Assembly: GCF_001514065.1 (NCBI RefSeq)
Contig: NZ_KQ948422.1
Location: forward strand, 1,178,001 to 1,242,000
Reading direction: 5' to 3'
DNA: 64,000 nt
Source of the DNA: Streptomyces antibioticus
Lineage (GTDB): Bacteria; Actinomycetota; Actinomycetes; Streptomycetales; Streptomycetaceae
This document shows positions 57,193-64,000 of the stretch, one piece after another. The position numbers were made by a program, and so were the translations under genes. The notes beneath the pieces were generated by a model. The model did no database searches, was not told where the DNA came from, and saw nothing but the letters and a program-made list of their open reading frames with translations. How positions within the stretch are numbered: the first letter of the stretch is position 1; each line of letters begins with the position of its first letter.

Positions 57193-58581
57193 ATGCCCGA
57201 CTTCGCCTCCACATCCAGCGTTTCGCCGATGAGCCGTCGGCTGTTCCTCACCACCACGGGCGCCCTGTCGCTCGGCGCCGCCCTGACCGCGTGCGGCGGC
57301 GACTCCGGCGGGTCCTCGGCCGCCGCCAAGCCGGTCGCCCAGGCCGACATCGACAAGGCGATGACGACGCCGACCGAGCTGACGTTCTGGACGTGGGTCC
57401 CGAACATCGCGAAGGAAGTCGCCCTCTTCGAGAAGAAGTACCCGGCCGTCAAGGTCAAGGTCGTCAACGCCGGCCAAGGCACCCCCGAATACACCAAGTT
57501 GCGGACCGCCCTGAAGGCCGGCAGCGGCGCCCCGGACCTGGTGCAGATCGAGTACCAGGCGATCCCCACCTTCACGATCACCGACAGCCTGCTGGATCTG
57601 CGCCCGTACGGCGCCGCCGCGCTCAAGTCGACTTTCGTGGACTGGACCTGGGGTCAGGTCAGCGGGCCGGACGGCGAGATCTGGGCGATACCGCAGGACA
57701 CCGGCCCGATGGGCATGCTGTACCGCAAGGACATCTTCGACCGGCACGGCATCGAAGTGCCCGGCACCTGGGACGAGTTCGCGGCCGCCGCGCGCAAGCT
57801 GCACAAGGCGGACCCGGACGTCTACCTCACCAACCTCGCCGCCAACCAGGTCGCCGCCTGGCACGGTCTGCTCTGGCAGGCGGGCGCCAAGCCCTACGCC
57901 ACCTCCGGCAGGAGCGACCTCACCATCAGCGTCGACGACGCCGTCTCCCGCAAGCTGGGCGCCTATTGGGGCGGCCTCGCGCAGGAGGGCGTCATCGGCG
58001 TCGAGCCCGACTTCACCGACTCCTGGTACGCCGCCCTGAACAAGGGCAAGTACGCCACCTGGATCACTGCCGCCTGGGGTCCTGTGTTCCTGTCCGGTTC
58101 CGCCAAGGCCACGGCCGGCAAGTGGCGGGCGGCCCCGCTGCCGCAGTGGGACGCGGCCAAGCCGAGCTCCGGCAACTGGGGCGGCTCCACGACCGCCGTC
58201 ATCCGCTCCACCAAGAACCCCATCGCCGCCGCCGTGTTCGCGCAGTTCCTCAACAGCGACCCGGACAGCGCGAGGATGTTCGCCACCGAGCAGTTCTTCT
58301 TCCCCGCCACCAAGGCGCTGCTCACCGACCCCGCCTTCGTCGCGGACGCGCCGTCCTTCTACGGCGGTCAGAAGGTCAACCAGGTCTTCGCCGACATCAG
58401 TTCCACCGTCAACTCCTCTTTCCAGTGGCCCCCGTTCCTCGACCAGGCGGCGACCGACTGGACGGAGACCGTCGGCAAGTCCCTCGCCGACCGGACCGAC
58501 ACCGTCCGCGCGCTCGGCAGCTGGCAGTCGCGCATGACGACGTACGCCAAGAACCAGGGCTTCACCGTCAAGGGGAGCTGA
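57193..58581 (+). CDS. Sugar-binding lipoprotein of a CUT1 ABC transporter
   Basis: The 462-residue protein has a twin-arginine-like lipoprotein signal (SRRLFLTTTGALSLGAALTAC, Cys34) and an SBP_bac_1 body (LTFWTWVPNIAKEVALFEKKYPAVKVKVVN, then GSGAPDLVQIEYQAIPTF and QDTGPMGMLYRKDIFDRHG). It captures an oligosaccharide for the two permeases encoded after the mobile element. No ATPase gene is present, as is normal for CUT1 systems in Streptomyces that share MsiK. The GH42 enzyme suggests a beta-galactoside. The stop is two bases before the right end of the TnpB element. Confidence 0.92.
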   Translation: MPDFASTSSVSPMSRRLFLTTTGALSLGAALTACGGDSGGSSAAAKPVAQADIDKAMTTPTELTFWTWVPNIAKEVALFEKKYPAVKVKVVNAGQGTPEYTKLRTALKAGSGAPDLVQIEYQAIPTFTITDSLLDLRPYGAAALKSTFVDWTWGQVSGPDGEIWAIPQDTGPMGMLYRKDIFDRHGIEVPGTWDEFAAAARKLHKADPDVYLTNLAANQVAAWHGLLWQAGAKPYATSGRSDLTISVDDAVSRKLGAYWGGLAQEGVIGVEPDFTDSWYAALNKGKYATWITAAWGPVFLSGSAKATAGKWRAAPLPQWDAAKPSSGNWGGSTTAVIRSTKNPIAAAVFAQFLNSDPDSARMFATEQFFFPATKALLTDPAFVADAPSFYGGQKVNQVFADISSTVNSSFQWPPFLDQAATDWTETVGKSLADRTDTVRALGSWQSRMTTYAKNQGFTVKGS

Positions 58582-58592
58582 GTTGACTTCCT

Positions 58593-58633
58593 CCCCCGCC
58601 TAAAGGCGGGGGATTCCAGCGGTCGCCCGCTGG
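58593..58633 (-). ncRNA. Right-end hairpins, probable 3' scaffold of the TnpB guide (omega) RNA
   Basis: Two perfect hairpins lie side by side: CCCCCGCC/GGCGGGGG (58593-58600/58605-58612, loop TAAA) and CCAGCGG/CCGCTGG (58616-58622/58627-58633, loop TCGC). In TnpB elements the omega RNA spans the tnpB 3' end and right end, and the sequence just outside is the guide. Here the tnpB stop codon falls in the first hairpin. The guide would come from the end of the binding-protein gene. The RNA is inferred, not observed. Confidence 0.55.
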
Positions 58634-59811
58634 GGTTCCTGCTTCACCGACGACCGCCCCGTCCGGGAGGACTCCCGTTGAGGTCTTACACCATCTCCAC
58701 AGGCAGACGCCGCCAGCCCGGCGGCCAGGATATTGCGCGCCGCGTTCACGTCCCGGTCATGCACCGCGCCGCAGTGCTCGCAGGTCCACTCCCGGACGTG
58801 CAGCGGCAGCTTCGCCCCTACCGTGCCGCAGTTTCCGCACAGCTTCGAGCTGGGAAAGAAACGGTCGATCACAACGAGCTCGCGCCCGTACCAGGCGCAC
58901 TTGTACTCCAGCATCATGCGCAGGTCCGTCCAGGCCGCATCGGAGATGGCGCGCGCCAGGTGCCCGTTCTTCAGCAGGTTGCGGACGGTGAGGTCCTCGA
59001 TCACGACCGTTTGGTTCTCACGGACGAGTCGAGTCGACAGCTTGTGCAGGAAGTCGCGGCGCCGGTCGGCGATCCGCGCATGCACCTTGGCGACCTTGTG
59101 ACGGGCTTTCTCCCGGTTCGCGGAGCCCTTCACCTTGCGCGACAGCTCCCGCTGGGCGCGGGCGAGGCGGGCGCGGTCCTGGCGTTCGTGCCGGGGGTTG
59201 GCGATCTTTTCCCCGGTGGACAGGGTCACCAACGTGGTGATCCCGGCGTCCAGTCCGACCGCCGCATTCGTGGCGGGGGCCGGGGCGATGGTGTCCTCGC
59301 ACAGCAGGGACACGAACCAGCGGCCCGCCGCGTCGCGGGACACGCTCACCGTGGTCGGCTCCGCATCCTCGGGCAGGGGGCGCGACCAGCGGATGTCCAG
59401 GGGCTGCGCCATCTTGGCGAGTGTGAGCTGCCCCTCGCGCCACGTGAAGGCGCTGCGGGTGTACTCGGCCGACGCCCGGGACTTCTTCCGCGACTTGTAG
59501 CGCGGGTACTTGGCGCGCTTGGCGAAGAAGTTCGCGAACGCCGTCTGCAGATGACGCAGCGCCTGCTGGAGCGGAACCGAGGACACCTCGGTCAGGAAGG
59601 CCAGCTCTTTGGTCTTCTTCCACTGGGTGAGCGCGGCGGAGGACTGCACGTAGGAGATCCGGCGCTTCTCGCCGTACCAGGCCCGGGTCCGCTCCTCCAA
59701 CGCCTTGTTGTACACCAGGCGGACGCAGCCGAACGTGCGCGACAGCTCCGCCGCCTGCTCGCCCGTGGGGTAAAAGCGGTACCTGAACGCCCGCTTGACC
59801 TGCCGCCCCAT
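58600..59811 (-). CDS. tnpB: TnpB RNA-guided nuclease of the IS605 family
   Basis: The 403-residue protein has an N-terminal OrfB_IS605 helical region (AFRYRFYPTGEQAAELSRTFGCVRLVYNKAL) and a RuvC-like nuclease with all three acidic residues: D188 in GLDAGI, E272 in VVIEDL and D354 in HDRDVNAARN. A zinc finger (CGNC, CEHC) lies between the last two. It therefore looks catalytically intact. TnpB proteins cut DNA under guidance of the omega RNA made from the element's right end and maintain the element at its site. The coding end overlaps the right-end hairpin. Codon use matches the host. Confidence 0.93.
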   Translation of the reverse strand: MGRQVKRAFRYRFYPTGEQAAELSRTFGCVRLVYNKALEERTRAWYGEKRRISYVQSSAALTQWKKTKELAFLTEVSSVPLQQALRHLQTAFANFFAKRAKYPRYKSRKKSRASAEYTRSAFTWREGQLTLAKMAQPLDIRWSRPLPEDAEPTTVSVSRDAAGRWFVSLLCEDTIAPAPATNAAVGLDAGITTLVTLSTGEKIANPRHERQDRARLARAQRELSRKVKGSANREKARHKVAKVHARIADRRRDFLHKLSTRLVRENQTVVIEDLTVRNLLKNGHLARAISDAAWTDLRMMLEYKCAWYGRELVVIDRFFPSSKLCGNCGTVGAKLPLHVREWTCEHCGAVHDRDVNAARNILAAGLAASACGDGVRPQRESSRTGRSSVKQEPQRATAGIPRL

Positions 59812-59933
59812 ACCTCACAGCCTATCAACCCCCATGTGAGCAGCGGGAGTCGACCGACGGGCGGCAGGCGCCGGTCCGCCCTGGCGGCGAACCGACTTCT
59901 CCTGCCCTGCACCGCAGGAACCTCATTTCCTCC

Positions 59934-59950
59934 CCGGCCTGAAGGCCCGG
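59934..59950 (+). repeat. Left-end imperfect hairpin of the TnpB element
   Basis: CCGGCC and GGCCCGG pair around TGAA with one bulged C. TTTCCTCCC precedes it as TTCCTCCCC precedes the right-end hairpin. The permease ribosome site (GAAGGAAG) starts 9 bp beyond, so the insertion left permease translation signals intact. Confidence 0.6.
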
Positions 59951-59972
59951 ATATCCACGAAGGAAGACCCCG

Positions 59973-60851
59973 ATGACCGCCGCACGCCGCCACCGGGCTG
60001 CCGGACCCCTGTTCGTCGCCCCGTTCCTGACCCTGTTCCTGCTGCTCTTCCTCGCCCCGCTCGGCTACGCCGCCTATCTCAGCCTGTTCCAGAACCGGCT
60101 CATCGGCGGCAACGTCTTCGTCGGCCTCGACAACTACACCCAGGCCCTGCGCGACCCCCAACTCCTGCACGGGGTAGGCAGAGTGGCCCTCTTCTTCGTC
60201 ATCCAGGTGCCCCTGATGCTGCTCCTGGCGCTGCTGTTCGCGCTCGCCCTGGACAGCGGGCTGCTGCGGCTCGCGCGGGTGATCCGGCTGGGCATCTTCG
60301 TCCCGTACGCGGTGCCCAGCGTGGTCGCCGCGCTCATGTGGGGCTATCTGTACGGGCCGGACTTCGGCCCGTTCGCCCAGCTGAGCCGCGATCTGGGGCT
60401 GCCCGCCCCGGACTTCCTCAGCGACGGCTGGATGCTCGGCAGCCTCGCGAACATCGTGACCTGGGAGTTCGTCGGCTACAACATGATCATCCTGTACGCC
60501 GCCCTGCGCACGATCCCGCAGGAGCTGTACGAGGCGGCCGCGATGGACGGAGCGGGCGCCTGGCGGATCGCCTGGTCGGTCAAACTCCCCGCGCTGCGGC
60601 CCGCGTTGCTGCTCACCCTGCTGTTCTCCGTCATCGGCAGCTTCCAGCTGTTCAACGAACCCAACCTGCTGATGAAGATCGCCCCGGACGTCATCAGCTC
60701 CTCCTACACCGCCAACCTCTACGCCTACTCCCTCGCCTTCACCGGTCAGCAGGTCAACTACGCGGCCACGGTCTCCTTCCTCCTCGGCCTCGTCATCGTG
60801 ATCGCCTCCTACGCCGTCCTGCTCACCGCGAACCGCAGGAGGACCCCGTGA
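59973..60851 (+). CDS. CUT1 sugar ABC transporter permease (MalF type)
   Basis: The 292-residue permease has six membrane helices, beginning GPLFVAPFLTLFLLLFLAPLGYAAYLSLF. The EAA loop (YEAAAMDGAGAWRIAWSVKLPALRPALLLTL, about residues 188-218) contacts the ATPase. AAGGAAG precedes the ATG. It overlaps the second permease gene by 4 bp. It belongs to the LacI-controlled operon but is separated from its binding protein by the TnpB element, so its transcription must read through that element or start inside it. Confidence 0.93.
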   Translation: MTAARRHRAAGPLFVAPFLTLFLLLFLAPLGYAAYLSLFQNRLIGGNVFVGLDNYTQALRDPQLLHGVGRVALFFVIQVPLMLLLALLFALALDSGLLRLARVIRLGIFVPYAVPSVVAALMWGYLYGPDFGPFAQLSRDLGLPAPDFLSDGWMLGSLANIVTWEFVGYNMIILYAALRTIPQELYEAAAMDGAGAWRIAWSVKLPALRPALLLTLLFSVIGSFQLFNEPNLLMKIAPDVISSSYTANLYAYSLAFTGQQVNYAATVSFLLGLVIVIASYAVLLTANRRRTP

Positions 60852-61777
60852 CGACCACGACTCCGACGGCCACCGCCCTCCCCGAAGCCACCGCACCCGG
60901 GCCCACCCCGCGCCGGGCACGGCGCCGCGCCCGCCGCAGCACCCCGCTGACGATCGCCATGCTGGCCGCGCTCGCCTACTTCCTGCTCCCCCTGTTCTGG
61001 CTGCTCATCGCCTCGACCAAGAGCACCCAGGACCTCTTCAACAGCTTCGGCCTGTGGTTCTCCCACGCCCCGCAACTGCTGACCAACATCAAGGAGACGT
61101 TCACCCAGGACGACGGCGTCTTCGTGCACTGGCTGCTCAACACGGTGCTGTACGCCGTCGTCAGCGCGGTCGGCGCGGCGCTGCTCGCGGCGGCGGGCGG
61201 GTACGGGTTCGCCAAGTTCCGCTTCCGCGGCGACCGGTTCGCCTTCAACCTGGTCCTCGGCGCGGTCATGGTCCCGACCACGGCCCTGGCGATCCCGACC
61301 TACCTGCTGTTCGCCAAGGCCGGCCTGGTCAACACCCCGTGGGCGATCATCCTGCCGTCCCTGGTCAACCCGTTCGGCCTGTATCTGATGCGCATCTACG
61401 CCGCCGACGCCGTCCCCGACAGCCTCCTGGAGGCCGCCCGCATCGACGGCGCCGGCGAGGCCCGCATCTTCTTCCGCATCGCGCTGCGGCTGCTGGGCCC
61501 CGGCCTGGTGACGGTCCTGCTGTTCACGCTCGTGGCGACCTGGAACAACTACTTCCTGCCGCTGATCATGCTCAACGACCCCGATCTGTACCCGATCACG
61601 GTCGGCCTGGCCTCCTGGGCCGCGCAGGCCCAGAACGGCGGGGCCGGTGCCAGCAGCGACATGCTCGCGCTCGTGGTGACCGGCTCACTGCTCTCCATCG
61701 TGCCGCTCGTCGTGGCCTTCCTGATGCTCCAGCGCTACTGGCAGAGCGGCCTGGCCGCCGGCGGCGTCAAGCAGTAA
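60848..61777 (+). CDS. CUT1 sugar ABC transporter permease (MalG type)
   Basis: The 309-residue permease has a basic N-terminal tail and six helices. The EAA loop is LEAARIDGAGEARIFFRIALRLLGPGLVTVLLF. WNNYFLPLIML near the C-terminus is typical of MalG-type subunits. The GTG start overlaps the upstream stop (GTGA). It pairs with the first permease to form the channel for the oligosaccharide delivered by the lipoprotein at 57193. Confidence 0.93.
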   Translation: MTTTTPTATALPEATAPGPTPRRARRRARRSTPLTIAMLAALAYFLLPLFWLLIASTKSTQDLFNSFGLWFSHAPQLLTNIKETFTQDDGVFVHWLLNTVLYAVVSAVGAALLAAAGGYGFAKFRFRGDRFAFNLVLGAVMVPTTALAIPTYLLFAKAGLVNTPWAIILPSLVNPFGLYLMRIYAADAVPDSLLEAARIDGAGEARIFFRIALRLLGPGLVTVLLFTLVATWNNYFLPLIMLNDPDLYPITVGLASWAAQAQNGGAGASSDMLALVVTGSLLSIVPLVVAFLMLQRYWQSGLAAGGVKQ

Positions 61778-61809
61778 CCCTCTCCCCCCATCCTTCGGAG
61801 GTCCCCTTC

Positions 61810-63936
61810 ATGGCGGCTCTGCCTGCCCGCGTCCTGTTCGGCGCCGCGTACTACCACGAGTACCAGCCCTACGACCGCCCCGCCGAACGCCTCAAGACCG
61901 ACCTGGACCTGATGGCCGACGCCCATGTCACCGTGATCCGGGTCGGGGAGTCGGTCTGGTCGACCTGGGAACCTTCGAGTGGCCGCTTCCATCTGGACTG
62001 GCTCCAGCCCGTGCTGGACGGCGCCCACGAACGCGGCATCTCCGTCGTCCTCGGCACCCCGACCTACGCGGTGCCGCCGTGGCTGGCCCGCCAGTACCCG
62101 GAGATCACCGGCGAGGGGCGGACCGGCGAGCGGTTCGGCTGGGGCGGGCGCCAGGAGGTCGACTTCACCCACCCGGCGTTCCGCTTCCACGCCGAACGCG
62201 TCATCCGCAAGATCGTCGCCCGGTACGCCGGTCACCCCGCGGTCATCGGCTTCCAGGTCGACAACGAGCCCGGCCTGCACCTCTTCCACAACCACGGCGT
62301 CTTCCAGCGCTTCGTCGACCATCTGCGGGACAAGTACGGCGACGTCGAGACCCTCAACCGTGAATGGGGCCTGGTCTACTGGTCGCACCGCCTGTCCACC
62401 TGGGCCGACCTGTGGACACCGGACGGCAACCAGCAGCCCCAGTACGACGTCGCCTGGCGGGAGTTCCAGGCGCGGCAGGTCACCGAGTTCATCGGCTGGC
62501 AGGCCGATCTCGTCCGCGAGTACGCCGCCGAGGACCAGTTCGTCACGACCTGCATCTCCTACACCCGCCCCGGCGTGGAGGACGACGAGCTCACCGACCG
62601 GCTCGACATCGCCTCCGGCAACCCCTACTACGACATGCAGGACGGCCTGCTGCTGCCCGACCCCACCCCTGACGATCACGAGCAGATCTGGAAGACCACC
62701 GGCGTGTGGGCGCTGTACCGGACCGCCGACTGGATGTTCTCCTCCCGCCAGGAGCCGTTCCTGGTCACCGAGACCAACGCCGGTTCCATCGGCTTCCCCT
62801 GGGACAACCGCCCCGCCTACGACGGGCAGTGGCGCCAGGCGGCCTGGGCACTGGTCGCCCGCGGCGCCCGCATGATCGAGTACTGGCACTGGCACACGCT
62901 GCACTTCGGCGCCGAGACCTACTGGGGCGGCATCCTCCCCCACACCGGGCAGCCGGGACGGACGTACGCCGAACTCGCCCGTCTGGGAGCCGAGTTCGAG
63001 ACCGCCGGCCCCCTCGTCGCCAGGCTGACACCGGACGCCGACATCACGATGGTGTACTCGACGCCGAGCAAGTGGCTGATGCAGAAGTACCCACCGCTGG
63101 CCCAGCCGGACGGCAGCCCGGACCCGGCCGCCTACCACCGCTTCTTCGACCCCTTCTACCGCGGCGCGTTCGACGCCGGCCGCCAGGTCCGCATCGCCCA
63201 CGCCCGCCAACTGCACGACCCGCGCGGCGAACGGGAAGGGCTCGCCCCCGAGGAAGCCGTACGCCGCCATCCCGTCCTCGTCGTCCCGGCCCTGTACCTC
63301 GCCGCCGACACCACCCTGGACTGGCTGGCCGCCTACGCGCACGCCGGTGGCCATCTGGTCCTGGGCCCGCGCACCGGCTACGCCGACCACGAGGCGCGCG
63401 CCCGCGCCGAACGCGCCCCGGGGCGTCTCGCCGAGCACGCGGGCGTGTCCTACGACGAGTTCAGCAACCTCGCGCACGACGTCCCGGTGCGCCCGGCGCC
63501 CGGCAGCCCGCTGCACCTGCCCGCCGATGCCACGGCGACCCGGTGGGCGGACGGCCTCACCGTCGCCGACGCCGACGTGCTGGCCGCCTACGACCATCCC
63601 CACTTCGGCCGCTGGCCCGCGGCCACCACCCGACGCCACGGCGCGGGCCGCATCACCTGCGTGGGCACCGTCCCCGGCCGCGCCTTCGCCCGGGAGCTTG
63701 CCGCCTGGCTGGCACCGGCCGAGCCCGGGGCCTGGCGGGACCTCCCGGCGTCCGTCACCGCGACCACCGGCACGGCCGCCGACGGCCGGCGCGTCCACGT
63801 CGTCCACAACTGGACCTGGCAACCGGCCGCCGTCCAGGCCCCCTTGGACCTCACCGACGTCCTGACCGGGGCCACCGTCCCAGCGGGGAGCGCACTCGAC
63901 CTCGGCCCGTGGGACGTACGCGTCCTCGCCGCCTGA
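61810..63936 (+). CDS. GH42 beta-galactosidase
   Basis: The 708-residue enzyme matches GH42. It starts FGAAYYHEYQPYDRPAERLKTDLDLMADAHVTVIRVGESVWSTWEP. It has the acid/base E153 in GFQVDNEPG, the nucleophile E321 in LVTETNAGS, the WYWHW-type stretch MIEYWHWHTLHFGAETYW, a trimerisation domain and a C-terminal beta domain (about 640-708). No signal peptide, so it acts in the cytoplasm on imported galactosides. CGGAGG lies before the ATG. It is the enzyme of the LacI/CUT1 operon; arabinogalactan- or pectin-derived oligosaccharides are plausible substrates. Confidence 0.93.
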   Translation: MAALPARVLFGAAYYHEYQPYDRPAERLKTDLDLMADAHVTVIRVGESVWSTWEPSSGRFHLDWLQPVLDGAHERGISVVLGTPTYAVPPWLARQYPEITGEGRTGERFGWGGRQEVDFTHPAFRFHAERVIRKIVARYAGHPAVIGFQVDNEPGLHLFHNHGVFQRFVDHLRDKYGDVETLNREWGLVYWSHRLSTWADLWTPDGNQQPQYDVAWREFQARQVTEFIGWQADLVREYAAEDQFVTTCISYTRPGVEDDELTDRLDIASGNPYYDMQDGLLLPDPTPDDHEQIWKTTGVWALYRTADWMFSSRQEPFLVTETNAGSIGFPWDNRPAYDGQWRQAAWALVARGARMIEYWHWHTLHFGAETYWGGILPHTGQPGRTYAELARLGAEFETAGPLVARLTPDADITMVYSTPSKWLMQKYPPLAQPDGSPDPAAYHRFFDPFYRGAFDAGRQVRIAHARQLHDPRGEREGLAPEEAVRRHPVLVVPALYLAADTTLDWLAAYAHAGGHLVLGPRTGYADHEARARAERAPGRLAEHAGVSYDEFSNLAHDVPVRPAPGSPLHLPADATATRWADGLTVADADVLAAYDHPHFGRWPAATTRRHGAGRITCVGTVPGRAFARELAAWLAPAEPGAWRDLPASVTATTGTAADGRRVHVVHNWTWQPAAVQAPLDLTDVLTGATVPAGSALDLGPWDVRVLAA

Positions 63937-63965
63937 CCCCACCCCACAGTCCCCCTGGAGAAGAC

Positions 63966-64000
63966 ATGCTCAGCAGAAGACCGGCCCGGGCACTCGGGAC
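63966..64000 (+). CDS. Start of a further gene (partial, truncated by window end)
   Basis: GGAGAAGAC followed by ATG 63966 opens a frame reading MLSRRPARALG before the window ends. The basic start resembles a signal peptide, so a secreted sugar-active enzyme of the same operon is likely. Too little is visible to say more. Confidence 0.5.
   Translation, partial: MLSRRPARALG

Larger units (their letters stand above)
58583..59956 (-). mobile_element. IS200/IS605-type element with TnpB only (IS1341-like)
   Basis: An about 1.37-kb element with one gene, tnpB, on the minus strand. Similar hairpin sequences mark both ends in the same orientation: a CCCCCGCC stem at 58593-58612 and a CCGGCC stem at 59934-59950, each beside TTCCTCCCC. 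No TnpA (Y1 transposase) gene is present, so movement would need a helper in trans. It sits between the binding-protein and permease genes of a sugar operon. The exact ends and target motif are not determined; limits are approximate. Confidence 0.8.

Noticed and set aside
59950-59985. Target-adjacent motif of the TnpB element
   Set aside because: The left boundary cannot be fixed from one copy, so naming the motif would be guesswork.
1-64000. tRNA, rRNA, CRISPR arrays, prophage or large antibiotic gene clusters
   Set aside because: None was recognised on reading both strands; the only mobile element seen is the TnpB element.

Overview
The window is a chromosomal segment of a high-GC actinomycete, almost certainly a Streptomyces. 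Codon third positions are strongly G/C, GTG and TTG starts are common, and many families are typical of the genus (DUF1996 with an LAETG sorting signal, DUF5709, DUF6480, DUF6153, class-E-sortase-type anchors, CUT1 sugar operons, numerous VOC proteins). No rRNA, tRNA, prophage, CRISPR array or large biosynthetic cluster was seen.

Layout. 0-11 kb: partial YihY protein, a LuxR-type two-component pair, a secreted GH18 chitinase with FG-GAP repeats, an HxlR regulator divergent from a thioesterase, an MFS exporter, a membrane Mrr-like protein and a double VOC protein. 11.2-18.8 kb: two organosulfur operons, a taurine importer with TauD dioxygenase and a pair of flavin monooxygenases with a DUF1684 protein, each preceded by a cysteine-containing leader peptide. 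18.8-31.5 kb: mixed genes (DUF899, SDR/LysR pair, second YihY, FUSC, GH16, a YafY-type regulator with a perfect 25-bp operator, an AlkZ-like protein, an Lrp/dehydrogenase pair, and a Tat-exported sulfite-oxidase-type enzyme with a third Cys-Cys leader peptide). 31.5-34.4 kb: sortase-anchored DUF1996 protein and an orphan.

34.5-47 kb holds the most unusual locus. Five collinear genes, joined by 4-bp start/stop overlaps except for one 89-bp gap, encode a DUF4132 protein, a 1635-residue protein I do not recognise, a MoxR-type AAA+ ATPase, a DUF5682-vWA fusion and a SWIM zinc-finger protein. It resembles the E. coli yehI/yehLMPQ region and the predicted MoxR-vWA ternary systems. Directly upstream is an exact match to the RecA-independent DNA-damage promoter (PafBC type), suggesting damage-induced expression.

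47-64 kb: two small genes and a nucleotidyltransferase/BON-like/metallophosphoesterase operon, both behind sigma-B-type promoters; a malic enzyme divergent from a LysR regulator; a copper module (DUF6153 protein and multicopper oxidase) behind a CsoR-like site; and a LacI-controlled sugar operon (binding protein, two permeases, GH42 beta-galactosidase) interrupted between binding protein and permeases by a TnpB-only IS200/IS605-type element. The LacI gene is preceded by three head-to-tail 14-bp operator-like units.

Starts were chosen by ribosome binding site, overlap and family length. All functional calls come from reading motifs by eye; no database search was possible.
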